Below are positions 25,178 through 33,828 of a stretch of DNA of 64,000 bases, piece by piece. Made by a program: the position numbers and the translations under genes. Under the pieces are notes generated by a model. The model did no database searches. It saw only the letters and a list, made by a program, of their open reading frames with translations, and was not told the DNA's origin. The stretch is from Hymenobacter psychrotolerans DSM 18569. GTDB lineage: Bacteria; Bacteroidota; Bacteroidia; Cytophagales; Hymenobacteraceae. The stretch spans positions 186,001 to 250,000 of the forward strand of contig NZ_FRAS01000003.1 in assembly GCF_900142395.1 (NCBI RefSeq), given 5' to 3'. How positions within the stretch are numbered: position 1 is the first letter of the stretch; every line of letters begins with the position of its first letter.

Positions 25178-25280
25178 GAATGTACCACTGTACCACGAAG
25201 CGGCGCTTCGTCCGTTGCGCGCCGCCACTACGATACTGCCCGCCGCACGAAGCGCCGCTTCGTGGTACAGTGGTACATTC
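25178..25280. repeat. Right REP pair (BIME), perfect 33-bp inverted repeat
   Basis: The arms at 25178-25210 and 25248-25280 are perfect 33-base complements, starting GAATGTACCACTGTACCACG and containing the palindrome GAAGCGGCGCTTC seen in the left pair. The loop is GC-rich. It ends 21 bases before the start of the nuclease gene and so lies in that gene's leader. Confidence 0.9.
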
Positions 25281-25301
25281 GCACATATTTTTCTGCCTGC
25301 T

Positions 25302-26771
25302 ATGCGCTTCTTCCCGCTGCTCCTGCTCCCGCTGCTGGCCTGCTCCCAGCAAGCCCCCGAAACCACCCGTGCCCCCCTGCCCGATGGGCCGCCCGCCATT
25401 CCGGTAGAGTCCGCTGCCGGCAGCCGCGGCGTGGCGCAGGCCCCGGCCGGCACCTTCCCCGAAACCTTCGAAACGGGCAGCAAAGGCGCCTATACCACCG
25501 CCGAAGAGCCCCTGGCCTCCGGCCGCTGGCTGCTCGAAGATGCCCTGATCGGCTCTTCGGAACAGGACCACAAGAACGGGGCACGAGCCGCGCGCCTGCG
25601 GGGCCAGGGCCGGCTGCGCATGCAGTTTGATGCCCCGGCCGGGGTGCGCACTATTCGGGTGAGCAGCGCCATGTACGGGCAGGATGCCGCCGGCACCTGG
25701 GAGCTGTGGGGCAGCATAGATGGCGGCCGCAGCTACCGCCGCATCGGGCAGCCGGTGCGCGTGCAGGGGCCGCGTCTGCTCAGCACCACCTTCCAGGCCG
25801 GCGCCACCACCACGCCTCTGCGCCTCGAAATCCGCAAAACCGACGGCGGCAGTACCCGCCTCAACATCGATGATATTGCCCTGGAAGCCGCCAACGGCGC
25901 AGCCGTAGCCGGCGGCAGTTCGGCTACTACACCCACTGCCCCCGCCAGTCCGCAGCCCGGCACCTCGCTGCCACCTGCCACCACTGCCCAGGCCGACGCC
26001 GTGGTAACCAGCCGCGACGACAACATGGCCCTCGGCAACCCCAGCGGCGCCACCGCCGACGTCAACAACCCCACCAACTACCTGCTGGTTAAGCCTCAGT
26101 TCACCATCGGCTACAACGCCCAGCGCGGCACGCCCACCTGGGTAAGCTGGCACCTCAACCGCGCCTGGATGGGCTCGGCCCCGCGTCAGGACGATTTCCG
26201 CCCCGACCCGGCCCTGCCCCGCCAGTTTTACCAGGTCAACCGCAACAGCTACACCGGCTCCGGCTTCGACAAAGGCCACAATTGCCCCAGCGCCGACCGC
26301 ACCACCGACCTCGACGACAACTCGGCCACCTTCCTGATGACCAACATGATTCCGCAGGCCGCCAACAACAACCAGCGCACCTGGAGCAGCCTCGAAGAAT
26401 GGACCCGCGGGCAGGTGCAGCGCGGCCAGGAAGTGTACGTGGTGATGGGCTGCTACGGCAAAGGCGGCACCGGCCTCAACGGCCTCAAAACCACCATCGA
26501 CCAGGGCCGCGTGACGGTGCCGGCCCGCGTGTGGAAGCTGCTTGTGCTACTGCCCGAAGGCACCAACGACCTGCAGCGCATTGCCGCCGGCCAGGCCCGC
26601 ATCATCGCCATCGACACGCCCAACGACCAGACCGTGAGCCCCGACTGGAGCCGCTACCGCGTGAGCGTGGATGCCCTGGAAGCCGCCACCGGCCTCGACC
26701 TGCTCAGCAAGCTGCCCCTCGCCGCCCAAACCCGCCTGCAGAAAACCGCCGACGCCGGCCCGGTGCGCTAG
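25302..26771 (+). CDS. DNA/RNA non-specific endonuclease (NUC1/NucA type), secreted lipoprotein
   Basis: A 489-residue exported nuclease. The ATG at 25302 gives a lipobox LLPLLAC (Cys14). Residues about 50-200 form a beta-rich jelly-roll-like domain (GSKGAYTTAEEPLASGRW, GTWELWGSIDGGRSYRRIG), then a Pro/Thr-rich linker, then the beta-beta-alpha-metal nuclease domain from about 240. The catalytic motif is DKGH at 323-326 with His326 as general base; Asn357 in NNNQRTW would bind the metal ion. The family includes Anabaena NucA and Serratia nuclease, which cut DNA and RNA. A probable use is extracellular nucleic acid degradation. A REP pair occupies its leader. Confidence 0.9.
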   Translation: MRFFPLLLLPLLACSQQAPETTRAPLPDGPPAIPVESAAGSRGVAQAPAGTFPETFETGSKGAYTTAEEPLASGRWLLEDALIGSSEQDHKNGARAARLRGQGRLRMQFDAPAGVRTIRVSSAMYGQDAAGTWELWGSIDGGRSYRRIGQPVRVQGPRLLSTTFQAGATTTPLRLEIRKTDGGSTRLNIDDIALEAANGAAVAGGSSATTPTAPASPQPGTSLPPATTAQADAVVTSRDDNMALGNPSGATADVNNPTNYLLVKPQFTIGYNAQRGTPTWVSWHLNRAWMGSAPRQDDFRPDPALPRQFYQVNRNSYTGSGFDKGHNCPSADRTTDLDDNSATFLMTNMIPQAANNNQRTWSSLEEWTRGQVQRGQEVYVVMGCYGKGGTGLNGLKTTIDQGRVTVPARVWKLLVLLPEGTNDLQRIAAGQARIIAIDTPNDQTVSPDWSRYRVSVDALEAATGLDLLSKLPLAAQTRLQKTADAGPVR

Positions 26772-26802
26772 CGCAGCCACGGCGGCGGTTCCTGCGGGTG
26801 CT

Positions 26803-27627
26803 TTACTGGTTCAGGAACCGCCGCACGGCTGCCGCATACAGGTTGCCGTAGTCGCCGGGCGTGGAGGTGAGAGCCATCAGCCCGCCGCCGTGCCCACCCT
26901 CGAACGGCAGCAGCTCGCGGCGCTGGCGGCGGCGCGCCGCCTGTACCAGACGGGCGGAATCGGCCAGCGGGGTGTTGCGGTCCTGGGTGCCGGCCACCAG
27001 CAGCATCGGGCACTTGATTCTGGGAAGCAGCTGCGGATAGGTAGCGGCCTCGGCCGGCAGAGTCACGGTTTTGTTTTTCGCCTGCCTGATGCCCGCTACC
27101 AATGCCGCCGGGGCGGTTACATAGCCTTCCCCGATCAGGAAATCGGGCTTGTCGGTGGCCGCTACGTGCGTCGCCATGAGCGTGCCCATTGAGAAGCCGA
27201 AAATGCCGGTATGCTCCTTCGGGAACTGCTGCCGGGCATAGCGCAGCACGGCGCGCAGGTCGGTGGCAAACTCCGGGTAGTACAGCCGCTGCTCATCGAT
27301 GGCGAAGTCGGAGCTGTGCCCGAAGCCACGGTAGTCGAACAGCACCACCCGATACCCCACGTTGGCCAGCATCCGGGCATGATACAGCAACTGCCCCATG
27401 TTGCCGGCGTCGCCTTCGGCCACCACAATGGTAGTGTGCTGGTCGGGGCCCTGCTGCGGCTCAATCACCCAGCTATGCAGCCGGGCATGGTCGGGCGTTT
27501 CGATGGTAACCGTACGGTACGGCAGGCCCAGCGAGTCAGGCGTGTAGGCATAGTCGCGGCTGGGCCGTAGCGCCCACGCCGGCAGCGTGCCCAGAACGAA
27601 CAACAGAACAAGCAGGCAGTGTTTCAT
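26803..27627 (-). CDS. Secreted alpha/beta hydrolase (BEM46-like)
   Basis: A 274-residue protein with a signal peptide (LLVLLFVLGTLPAWA). The fold is of the alpha/beta hydrolase BEM46/peptidase S9-like kind: VVLFDYRGFGHSSD at 95-107, nucleophile Ser146 in GFSMG, Asp216 in AGTQDRNTP and His246 in EGGHGGG. The triad is intact. Substrate unknown, probably an ester or peptide in the periplasm. It converges with the nuclease gene, with 31 bases between the stops. Confidence 0.83.
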   Translation of the reverse strand: MKHCLLVLLFVLGTLPAWALRPSRDYAYTPDSLGLPYRTVTIETPDHARLHSWVIEPQQGPDQHTTIVVAEGDAGNMGQLLYHARMLANVGYRVVLFDYRGFGHSSDFAIDEQRLYYPEFATDLRAVLRYARQQFPKEHTGIFGFSMGTLMATHVAATDKPDFLIGEGYVTAPAALVAGIRQAKNKTVTLPAEAATYPQLLPRIKCPMLLVAGTQDRNTPLADSARLVQAARRRQRRELLPFEGGHGGGLMALTSTPGDYGNLYAAAVRRFLNQ

Positions 27628-27800
27628 AGAGGTGAATCGGCCAACAGAATAAAAAGATTGTGTAGAAACGCTCCGCCACTGCCGGAACTATTGGCGCAAG
27701 AAACAGCATTTGCGGTAGTTCTGCCTGGGTGGCGGCCATTGGCTCCGTCTTAGTGCTGGCCGCCGCTGCTCAACTTCACGCGCACTCCCCGATTCCGGGG

Positions 27801-27808
27801 TATCTTTG
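27801..27808 (+). promoter_or_regulatory. -7 promoter element (TATCTTTG) upstream of the MFS gene
   Basis: A full match to TAnnTTTG, 121 bases before the ATG at 27930, leaving a long leader. No clear -33 box. Confidence 0.4.
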
Positions 27809-27929
27809 TTCCGGCTTCGGCCTTGCTGCTCCCTCACTCCTCTCCCGCCCATCATGCCCGCCAACGGGTGTCGTGGGCTTTTTTGTGGCCGGGTGCCGCG
27901 TTTTCCTTGCCTGATTTTTCTGCCGCTCT

Positions 27930-29096
27930 ATGCTCACGCTGCGCCTTCCGCTCGTTGTTTCCCGCCCACCCCGCCAGGTATACCGCGCGGCCGTGGGGGT
28001 GTTGTTTTTCCTGATGGGCCTGACTTTCGCCACCTGGGCTTCCCGCATTCCAACCATTCAGCAGCAGCTGGGCATTTCGGAGGCGCGGCTGGGGCTGTTG
28101 CTGCTGGCCGCACCACTGGGCTCCCTGGCGTCGTTGCCGGTGGCCGGCTGGCTGGTGGCGCGGTTGGGCAGCCGCCGGGTGGTGCTGGGCGGCATTGTAG
28201 GCTACGCACTGGGGCTGGTGGCGCTGGGGCTGGCTCCGTCGGTGGTGCCGCTGGTAGCCGGACTGGTGCTGTTCGGCTTCATTTCCAACCTTTCCAACAT
28301 TGCCGTGAACACGCAGGCCGTGGGCGTGGAAATGCTGCACCGCAAGTCCATTATGGCGTCCTTTCACGGCCTCTGGAGTCTGGCCGGCTTTGCGGGGGCG
28401 GCGCTGGGCACGTTCATGATTGGCAACGGCGTGACACCGCTGCTGCATTTCGTGTTTGTTGGCGCCGTGGTAATAGTCGGGGTGGCCCTGAGCAGCACCT
28501 CCATCCGCCCCCGCGACGCGGGTACCGGCACCTCCGACGCGCCCTTGTTCGTGCTGCCCGACAAGTCGTTGCTGTTGCTGGGGGTACTGGCGTTCTGCTC
28601 CATGATTTGCGAGGGCGCCATGTTCGACTGGAGCGGGGTGTATTTCCGCAAAGTAGTGCACGCGGAAAAAGCGTGGATTGGGGCCGGCTACACAGCCTTC
28701 ATGTGCACCATGGCCGGCGGCCGCTTCATTGCCGACTGGTTTGCGCACCGCTTCGGGCTGCGCCGCACATTGGAAATCAGTGGATTGCTCACGGCGGCGG
28801 GGCTGCTGCTGGCCGTATTGCTGCCGGCGCTGCCTACTGCTATTCTGGGGTTTCTGCTGGTGGGGTTCGGGGTGTCGTCGGTGGTGCCGCTGGTGTATGG
28901 CGCCGCGGGCCGCTCCACCCAGATGCCGCCCAGCCTGGCGCTGGCCGCCGTGTCTACGGTCGGGTTTCTGGGCTTCCTGTTCGGCCCGCCCCTGATTGGC
29001 ATCGTGGCCGGCTTCACCAGCCTGCGGGTGTCGTTTTCGATTATTGCCGTGCTGGGGCTGTGCATCACCCTGCTGGCCCGCCGCGCCAAGCTTTAG
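27930..29096 (+). CDS. MFS transporter
   Basis: A 388-residue major facilitator with about twelve membrane helices. The conserved loop 2-3 motif appears as AGWLVARLGSRRVVLGG, and the sixth-helix region has FHGLWSLAGFAGAALG, a pattern found in the FucP/YbjJ-like branch of the family (from memory). The start at 27930 follows a likely promoter at 27801. The substrate cannot be read from the sequence. The next gene, an AI-2E-type permease, has its own -7 element, so the two need not be one unit. Confidence 0.85.
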   Translation: MLTLRLPLVVSRPPRQVYRAAVGVLFFLMGLTFATWASRIPTIQQQLGISEARLGLLLLAAPLGSLASLPVAGWLVARLGSRRVVLGGIVGYALGLVALGLAPSVVPLVAGLVLFGFISNLSNIAVNTQAVGVEMLHRKSIMASFHGLWSLAGFAGAALGTFMIGNGVTPLLHFVFVGAVVIVGVALSSTSIRPRDAGTGTSDAPLFVLPDKSLLLLGVLAFCSMICEGAMFDWSGVYFRKVVHAEKAWIGAGYTAFMCTMAGGRFIADWFAHRFGLRRTLEISGLLTAAGLLLAVLLPALPTAILGFLLVGFGVSSVVPLVYGAAGRSTQMPPSLALAAVSTVGFLGFLFGPPLIGIVAGFTSLRVSFSIIAVLGLCITLLARRAKL

Positions 29097-29224
29097 CGCA
29101 ACCGATGGGAGGAGCGCCGGCGAACAGAACCGAAGAGCAGTCGAAAAGCCTGGCTGAATGGCGTGGGACTGCAGCCGGTGCACTTTCGGGTTACCTGAGC
29201 GCCGGCAGGAGCGCCGGATAACAA

Positions 29225-29232
29225 TATCTTTG
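29225..29232 (+). promoter_or_regulatory. -7 promoter element (TATCTTTG) upstream of the AI-2E family gene
   Basis: TATCTTTG fully matches TAnnTTTG and lies 34 bases before the ATG at 29267. No -33 TTTG is seen at the usual spacing. Confidence 0.5.
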
Positions 29233-29266
29233 TGGCTCTATCCTTCTCCTCACGTAGCCTGCCGCC

Positions 29267-30307
29267 ATGCCCGACTCCATATACACGCCCCGTCAGCAGC
29301 GGGTGCTTCTGGTGGTATGCCTGCTGGTGCTGGCCGGCATGGTGCTGTTTGGGCTGGGCAGCTACATCACCGGGTTTCTGGGGGCCGGCATTCTGTATGT
29401 GGTGCTGCGCCCGTGGTTTACGGCGCTGGTGCACCGGCGCCGCTGGAATCGGCAGGTCGTGACGGTGGGGCTGCTGGTTTTTGCGCTGGTCGTCATCATT
29501 TTGCCCTTCACAGCGCTTAGCCTGATGCTGTTCAACCGCATCCGCTACTACGCCACCAACACCGACATCAGCCAGATCATGGCGGTGCTGCACGTCATTG
29601 AGCGCAAAATCGGTGTCACGTTCACGGCCGAGCAGAACGTACAGTCGTTGGTGCGGCAGGGCGTGGGCTGGCTCAGTCAGCGGCTACCTTCCCTGGCCAG
29701 CAGCCTGCTGCACTTCACCGTCGTTATAGGGCTGATGCTGTTCACGCTCTACTTCATGTACGTGCAGGAGGAAGCCTTTCTGCGCGGGTTGCGCCGCTAC
29801 CTGCCCTTCCGCCCCGACACCCTGCACGAGCTGGGCGACTCGCTGAAAAACAACGTGAATGCCAACGTGCTGGGCCAGGCCCTCATTTCGCTGGTGCAGG
29901 CGGTGCTCACGGGCCTTACGCTCTGGGTGTTTCAGGTGCCGGATGCGCTGTTCTGGGGGATGGTGGCGTTTTTTATGGCCTTTATTCCGGTGCTTGGCAC
30001 CCCGCTGGTGTGGGGCCCGGCCGCCATTCTCAAGCTTACGCAGGACCACACCGGCCAGGGCGTGGGCATCCTGCTCATCGGCGTCATCGTCATCATGAAC
30101 ATCGACAACCTGCTGCGCATCGTGCTGGCCCGCCGCATCGGCGACATTCACCCGCTCATCACGCTGGCCGGCGTGATTCTGGGCGTCGATATTTTCGGGA
30201 TTCTGGGCCTGGTCGTCGGGCCGCTGCTGCTCTCCTACTTCATTGTACTGATGCGGGTATTTGAGCGCGAAAACCGCCTGCACGCCTCTCCCAAGAAACC
30301 GGAATAG
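29267..30307 (+). CDS. AI-2E family permease (PF01594-like)
   Basis: A 346-residue membrane protein: two helices at the N-terminus, a central soluble domain (about 90-150), and four to five C-terminal helices. FFMAFIPVLGTPLVWGPAA, and further on NLLRIVLARRIGDIHPLI, are the conserved signatures of the AI-2E/PerM family. Members export autoinducer-2 or act as sodium/proton antiporters; which applies here is not visible. Its stop is 57 bases from the convergent M28 peptidase stop. Confidence 0.87.
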   Translation: MPDSIYTPRQQRVLLVVCLLVLAGMVLFGLGSYITGFLGAGILYVVLRPWFTALVHRRRWNRQVVTVGLLVFALVVIILPFTALSLMLFNRIRYYATNTDISQIMAVLHVIERKIGVTFTAEQNVQSLVRQGVGWLSQRLPSLASSLLHFTVVIGLMLFTLYFMYVQEEAFLRGLRRYLPFRPDTLHELGDSLKNNVNANVLGQALISLVQAVLTGLTLWVFQVPDALFWGMVAFFMAFIPVLGTPLVWGPAAILKLTQDHTGQGVGILLIGVIVIMNIDNLLRIVLARRIGDIHPLITLAGVILGVDIFGILGLVVGPLLLSYFIVLMRVFERENRLHASPKKPE

Positions 30308-30363
30308 CCTCGTGTCGCCTGGTGCGGCCGGCAGAACCAGGCCGCGGCGTAGCGGCTCGGGCC

Positions 30364-32037
30364 CTATTTCCCGAACCGCTCCCCAAAGAAATTACCCGGG
30401 TTCCAGGTGGGCCGTTTGGCGTCGTTGGCCACCAGGTAGCCAATCAGGAAATTGAGCTGCGCATATTTCCGGCCGGCCTCAAAGTCAAACTCGCCGTTGA
30501 TGTCGTCCTGGGGCTTGTGGTACGTGACGGCGCGCCACTTCTGCACCTGCTCGCTGAGGTTGTTGCGGCCGTCGGCGGTTTTGTTGCCGTATTTGATGTG
30601 CAGCGCCGGAATACCCTGCGTCACGAAGCTGTACTGGTCGGAGCGGATAAACCGGTTCTGAGCCGGTTCGGGGTCAGCTTCCACTGTCAGGCCAAGCGCC
30701 TGGGCTGCCGTGGCCACGGGTGCGGCCAACGAGGAGTTTTCGGCCCCGAGCGGCACCACCGACAGCAACGGCGCAATAATCGTGGGCATATCGGTATTGA
30801 CGTTGGCCACCAGCTGCTGCCGGGGTACAGTGGGGTTGCGGGCAAAATACGCCGAGCCCAGCAGGCCCAGCTCCTCGCCCGTTACCAGCGTAATCAGCAC
30901 CGAGCGTTTCGGCTTTTGCTTGGCCTTCAGCTGCTGATAGACGCCCCCAATTTCGAGCAGTGTAGCCACGCCGGTGGCGTTGTCGTGGGCGCCGTTATAA
31001 ATAGAGTCGCCGGCAATGGGAGCCCCCACGCCGAGGTGGTCGAGGTGCGCGGTGTGCACCACGTACTCGTTGCGCAACTGCGGATCGGTGCCTTCTATCT
31101 TGCCCACCACGTTGTAGCTGTCCACATCCTGGTGGCGGCTGCGCTGCGTGGCCTGCAGGCGCGGCAGCAAAGCCACCGAGGCCGGCCGGCCGGCGCGCAA
31201 CGCACTCAGCACGCGGCCCGTATCCTGGGCGGCGCCCGCAAACAGCCGGTGCAAGGCGGCAGCGCTGATGGAGCCCGCCAGCGGCAGTTCCCCGCTTACG
31301 TAGCTTCTGGATACGGCCACTTTGCCGTCGGGCCCGAGTACGCTCACCATGCCCCGGAGTGGCTCGGGCGGTTTGGCAGTAGGCTTCACGCCGGCCAGCA
31401 GCACGCCTACGGCGCCGTGGCGCCGGGCCGTTTGCAGCACGGTAAGCAGGTCGGTGTTGTAGAGGCGCACGGCATCGGGAAACTGCCGGGCCTCTTGCCG
31501 CGTCACCACCACAATCTTACCTTTCACGTCGAGGCCGGCGTAGTCGTCGTAGCCCAGCTCGGGGGCGCTGATACCGAATCCGGCGAATACCAGCCCGGCG
31601 TCCACCGTTGTTTCCGTTTGCTGGGGATTGGGATAAAACGTGAAATCCTGCCCGTAGATGAGCGACACCGCCGGGCCGGCCGCTGGGGTAAGGCGTAGCG
31701 AGGAGCCGCTTTCAGTGAAGGCCCGCCGCAGCCGCACGGTTTGCAGGAAGGTGCCGTTTTCGCCGGCTGGCTGCACGCCGCGCTGCTGCAGCTGCGCCAC
31801 CACATAGTCTACGGCCAGTTGGTAGCCCGGCGTACCCGGCTGCCGCCCGCGCAGCTTGTCGTCGGCGAGATACTGTACGTGCGCCTTGAAGGAAGCCGGG
31901 CTAATGCTGCTCATGGGCTTACGGAGCGGCCTGGGTAGGGTAGCTGTCGGCTGAGCCGCCACCGGACCATACGCCACCACGCTCAGCAGCAACAGCTTAC
32001 TTACTCTACCAATCGTCGGCGTGTTTACTTTCTGCAT
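30364..32037 (-). CDS. Secreted M28 family metallopeptidase with PA domain
   Basis: A 557-residue protein with a signal peptide (LLLLSVVAYGPVAAQ). A PA-domain insert lies at about 150-260 (FAGFGISAPELGYDDYAG and VKGKIVVV). The M28 zinc site is HLDH with His331 and Asp333, Asp352 in NGAHDNATG, and the catalytic EE in VTGEELGLLGS. This is the aminopeptidase Y/S-like architecture; it trims N-terminal residues from peptides outside the cytoplasm. All metal ligands seen are intact. Likely monocistronic. Confidence 0.9.
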   Translation of the reverse strand: MQKVNTPTIGRVSKLLLLSVVAYGPVAAQPTATLPRPLRKPMSSISPASFKAHVQYLADDKLRGRQPGTPGYQLAVDYVVAQLQQRGVQPAGENGTFLQTVRLRRAFTESGSSLRLTPAAGPAVSLIYGQDFTFYPNPQQTETTVDAGLVFAGFGISAPELGYDDYAGLDVKGKIVVVTRQEARQFPDAVRLYNTDLLTVLQTARRHGAVGVLLAGVKPTAKPPEPLRGMVSVLGPDGKVAVSRSYVSGELPLAGSISAAALHRLFAGAAQDTGRVLSALRAGRPASVALLPRLQATQRSRHQDVDSYNVVGKIEGTDPQLRNEYVVHTAHLDHLGVGAPIAGDSIYNGAHDNATGVATLLEIGGVYQQLKAKQKPKRSVLITLVTGEELGLLGSAYFARNPTVPRQQLVANVNTDMPTIIAPLLSVVPLGAENSSLAAPVATAAQALGLTVEADPEPAQNRFIRSDQYSFVTQGIPALHIKYGNKTADGRNNLSEQVQKWRAVTYHKPQDDINGEFDFEAGRKYAQLNFLIGYLVANDAKRPTWNPGNFFGERFGK

Positions 32038-32212
32038 ATACGTACGTTTCTCAGCCCCTCTTGTCCAACGACAGCAAAGGGGCCTGACTGCTTATGTTCA
32101 CTGCGGCACTTCCAGCTCCAAAGGCCTGGCAGATGCGGCAGTAACGTCTTTACAAGTGGATTCGGCTGGCATCTGCCCAACTCATTGCGCCCGGCCGTCC
32201 CCAACTTCGCTC

Positions 32213-33094
32213 CTAGGTTTCGGTCAGGACGGTTTTGAAGCCGGCCAGCTCGCCGGTTTCGGTGCGGCCCAGCGCGTAGGCCTGCACCTGCGGGCCGGTG
32301 CCCACGCGGTACACTTTCACGTCCTGCAGCTCCTGCTTCAGATACATCTGCAGCGCCTTGAAGCGGTTGGCCTGGGCCGAGTCGCCGAGCACGCCGTCGT
32401 CGGCGGTGTGGTTGCGCAGAAACAGCGTCAGCTCCTGTGTTTCCACTTTGCTGCCGGCGTCGGCCCCTACAGTCTGCAGCAGCGCAGCATCCGTAAGCGC
32501 ACCCGTGGGAGCGGCGTAGTGCACCGGCTCCAGCGCCGCCTCCGATTCGCTCCTGTACACCAGCCCGTTGGTAAGCTGCTGCAGCTGTGCGGCGGTTGCG
32601 CCAGAGGTGCCCGGAGCAGCCGCCTCATTGGCTTCTTCGGTTTCGCGGGCGCCTTTGGAGGCCAGCGGGTCGGCGGGCAGGCCACGGTGGGCGGCATCAG
32701 CCGGCACCCGGGCGCTGATGGCAGCGGCCAGTTCCTTCATCCGGTCTTCGGCCACCTTGATTTTGGGGTTGGCGAAGTTCATGTCCGCCACCTTGTTCAT
32801 CGGGATGAGGTGAATGTGGGCGTGCGGCACTTCCAGCCCGATAACAGCTACCCCGATGCGGCGGCACGGTACGGCCGCCAGCACCCCTTTGGCTACCCGC
32901 TGCGCAAACTGGTGCAGCGCGGCCAGCTCCTCCGCCGGCAGGTCGAAAATGTAGTCTACTTCGCGCTTCGGAATTACCAGCGTGTGGCCTTCCACCAGCG
33001 GCGTGATGTCGAGAAAAGCAAGGTGGTGCTCGTCTTCGGCTACTTTGTAGGCAGGCAGCTCACCCGAAACAATGCGAGAGAAAATGGAGGGCAT
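32213..33094 (-). CDS. HIT family protein fused to a nuclease A inhibitor (NuiA)-like domain
   Basis: A 293-residue two-domain protein. Residues 1-125 are a HIT hydrolase with the triad motif HAHIHLIP (His91, His93, His95), family of nucleotide-phosphoramidate hydrolases. A low-complexity linker (about 130-165) leads to a second domain at 168-293: LTNGLVYRSESEAALEPVHY, FLRNHTADDGVLGD and DVKVYRVG...YALGRTETGELAGFKT. From memory this second part matches the NuiA family, inhibitors of NucA-type nucleases. The frame is continuous, so the fusion is real in this sequence. ATG at 33094 chosen; the longer frame adds non-HIT sequence. Confidence 0.82.
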   Translation of the reverse strand: MPSIFSRIVSGELPAYKVAEDEHHLAFLDITPLVEGHTLVIPKREVDYIFDLPAEELAALHQFAQRVAKGVLAAVPCRRIGVAVIGLEVPHAHIHLIPMNKVADMNFANPKIKVAEDRMKELAAAISARVPADAAHRGLPADPLASKGARETEEANEAAAPGTSGATAAQLQQLTNGLVYRSESEAALEPVHYAAPTGALTDAALLQTVGADAGSKVETQELTLFLRNHTADDGVLGDSAQANRFKALQMYLKQELQDVKVYRVGTGPQVQAYALGRTETGELAGFKTVLTET

Positions 33095-33189
33095 ACTTGG
33101 TGAAGTTAGGAAGTAGCAGATAGGCTGAGCCCGGCCGGAGCCTTGCAGCAGCGCCGTGGTGGCGGGGCCAAAGTACGAGGCAAAAAGCA

Positions 33190-33219
33190 AAAGGGCGAAG
33201 CCGGTGGCTTCGCCCTTTC
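33190..33219 (-). terminator. Intrinsic terminator after greA
   Basis: The stem AAGGGCGAAGCC pairs with GGCTTCGCCCTT; on the minus strand it runs into TTTTGCTTTTTG. It lies 52 bases past the greA stop and before the HIT gene start region. Confidence 0.8.
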
Positions 33220-33271
33220 AGAAACTGACCGGCAATGCTGTGTGGCAGCGCCCGTCTTTCTCTACCAGCCG

Positions 33272-33745
33272 CTAGCGGCTGATTTCCAGAATTTCAAACT
33301 GCAGCTTGCCGGCTGGCACCGTAATTTCAGCCGTATCACCGGCCGATTTGCCCAGCAGGCCTTTGCCGATGGGCGACTTCACGGAGATTTTGCCGGCGGC
33401 CAGATTGGCTTCTTCCTCGGCCACCAGCGTGTAGTCGAGCACCATGTTATTTTTGAGGTTCTTGAGCTTCACCTTGCTCATAATGAGCACCTTGGTGAGG
33501 TCCAGACCGGATTCATCGAGGATGCGGGCATTGCCGACAACTTCTTCCAGCTTGGAGATTTTGAGTTCCAGCAGGCCCTGCGCTTCCTTGGCCGCGTCGT
33601 ACTCCGCGTTTTCGCTCAGGTCGCCTTTGTCGCGGGCTTCGCGCAGCGCTTCAGCTGCTTCGGCCCGGCCGCGGATTTTAAGATCCTGCAGTTCGTCCTT
33701 GAGTTTTTGCAGGCCTTCGGCGGTATAGTAGTTGATGGTGGCCAT
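33272..33745 (-). CDS. greA: Transcription elongation factor GreA
   Basis: A 157-residue GreA: an N-terminal coiled coil with the acidic tip pair in ARDKGDLSENAEYDAAKE and a C-terminal FKBP-like domain containing VKSPIGKGLLGKSAGDTAEI. It binds the secondary channel of RNA polymerase and promotes cleavage of backtracked RNA. Length and motifs are normal. Its leader holds a -7 element (33821-33828) followed by a terminator-like hairpin (33771-33805), which suggests attenuation; see the separate entries. Confidence 0.97.
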   Translation of the reverse strand: MATINYYTAEGLQKLKDELQDLKIRGRAEAAEALREARDKGDLSENAEYDAAKEAQGLLELKISKLEEVVGNARILDESGLDLTKVLIMSKVKLKNLKNNMVLDYTLVAEEEANLAAGKISVKSPIGKGLLGKSAGDTAEITVPAGKLQFEILEISR

Positions 33746-33770
33746 GGGGGTTGGTGGGGTAAGCTAAAAA

Positions 33771-33805
33771 ACAAGGAGAACGGCCGGCGCCGCCGACCGT
33801 TCTCC
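33771..33805 (-). promoter_or_regulatory. Terminator-like hairpin in the greA leader (candidate attenuator)
   Basis: On the minus strand a 14-bp stem (GGAGAACGGTCGGC paired with GCCGGCCGTTCTCC, one G-T pair) with a three-base loop is followed by TTGTTTTTT. It lies between the -7 element at 33821-33828 and the greA ATG, so a transcript starting there would meet it about 40 bases in. It may instead simply end transcription from the dehydrogenase gene upstream. Confidence 0.65.
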
Positions 33806-33820
33806 AACACAGGTTTAAGA

Positions 33821-33828
33821 CAAATATA
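33821..33828 (-). promoter_or_regulatory. -7 promoter element (TATATTTG) for greA
   Basis: TATATTTG on the minus strand matches TAnnTTTG, 75 bases before the greA ATG and just upstream of the terminator-like hairpin. Confidence 0.5.

Noticed and set aside
27852..29183. A 443-codon minus-strand frame rich in Gln and His
   Set aside because: Antisense to the MFS gene; low-complexity composition and no domain.
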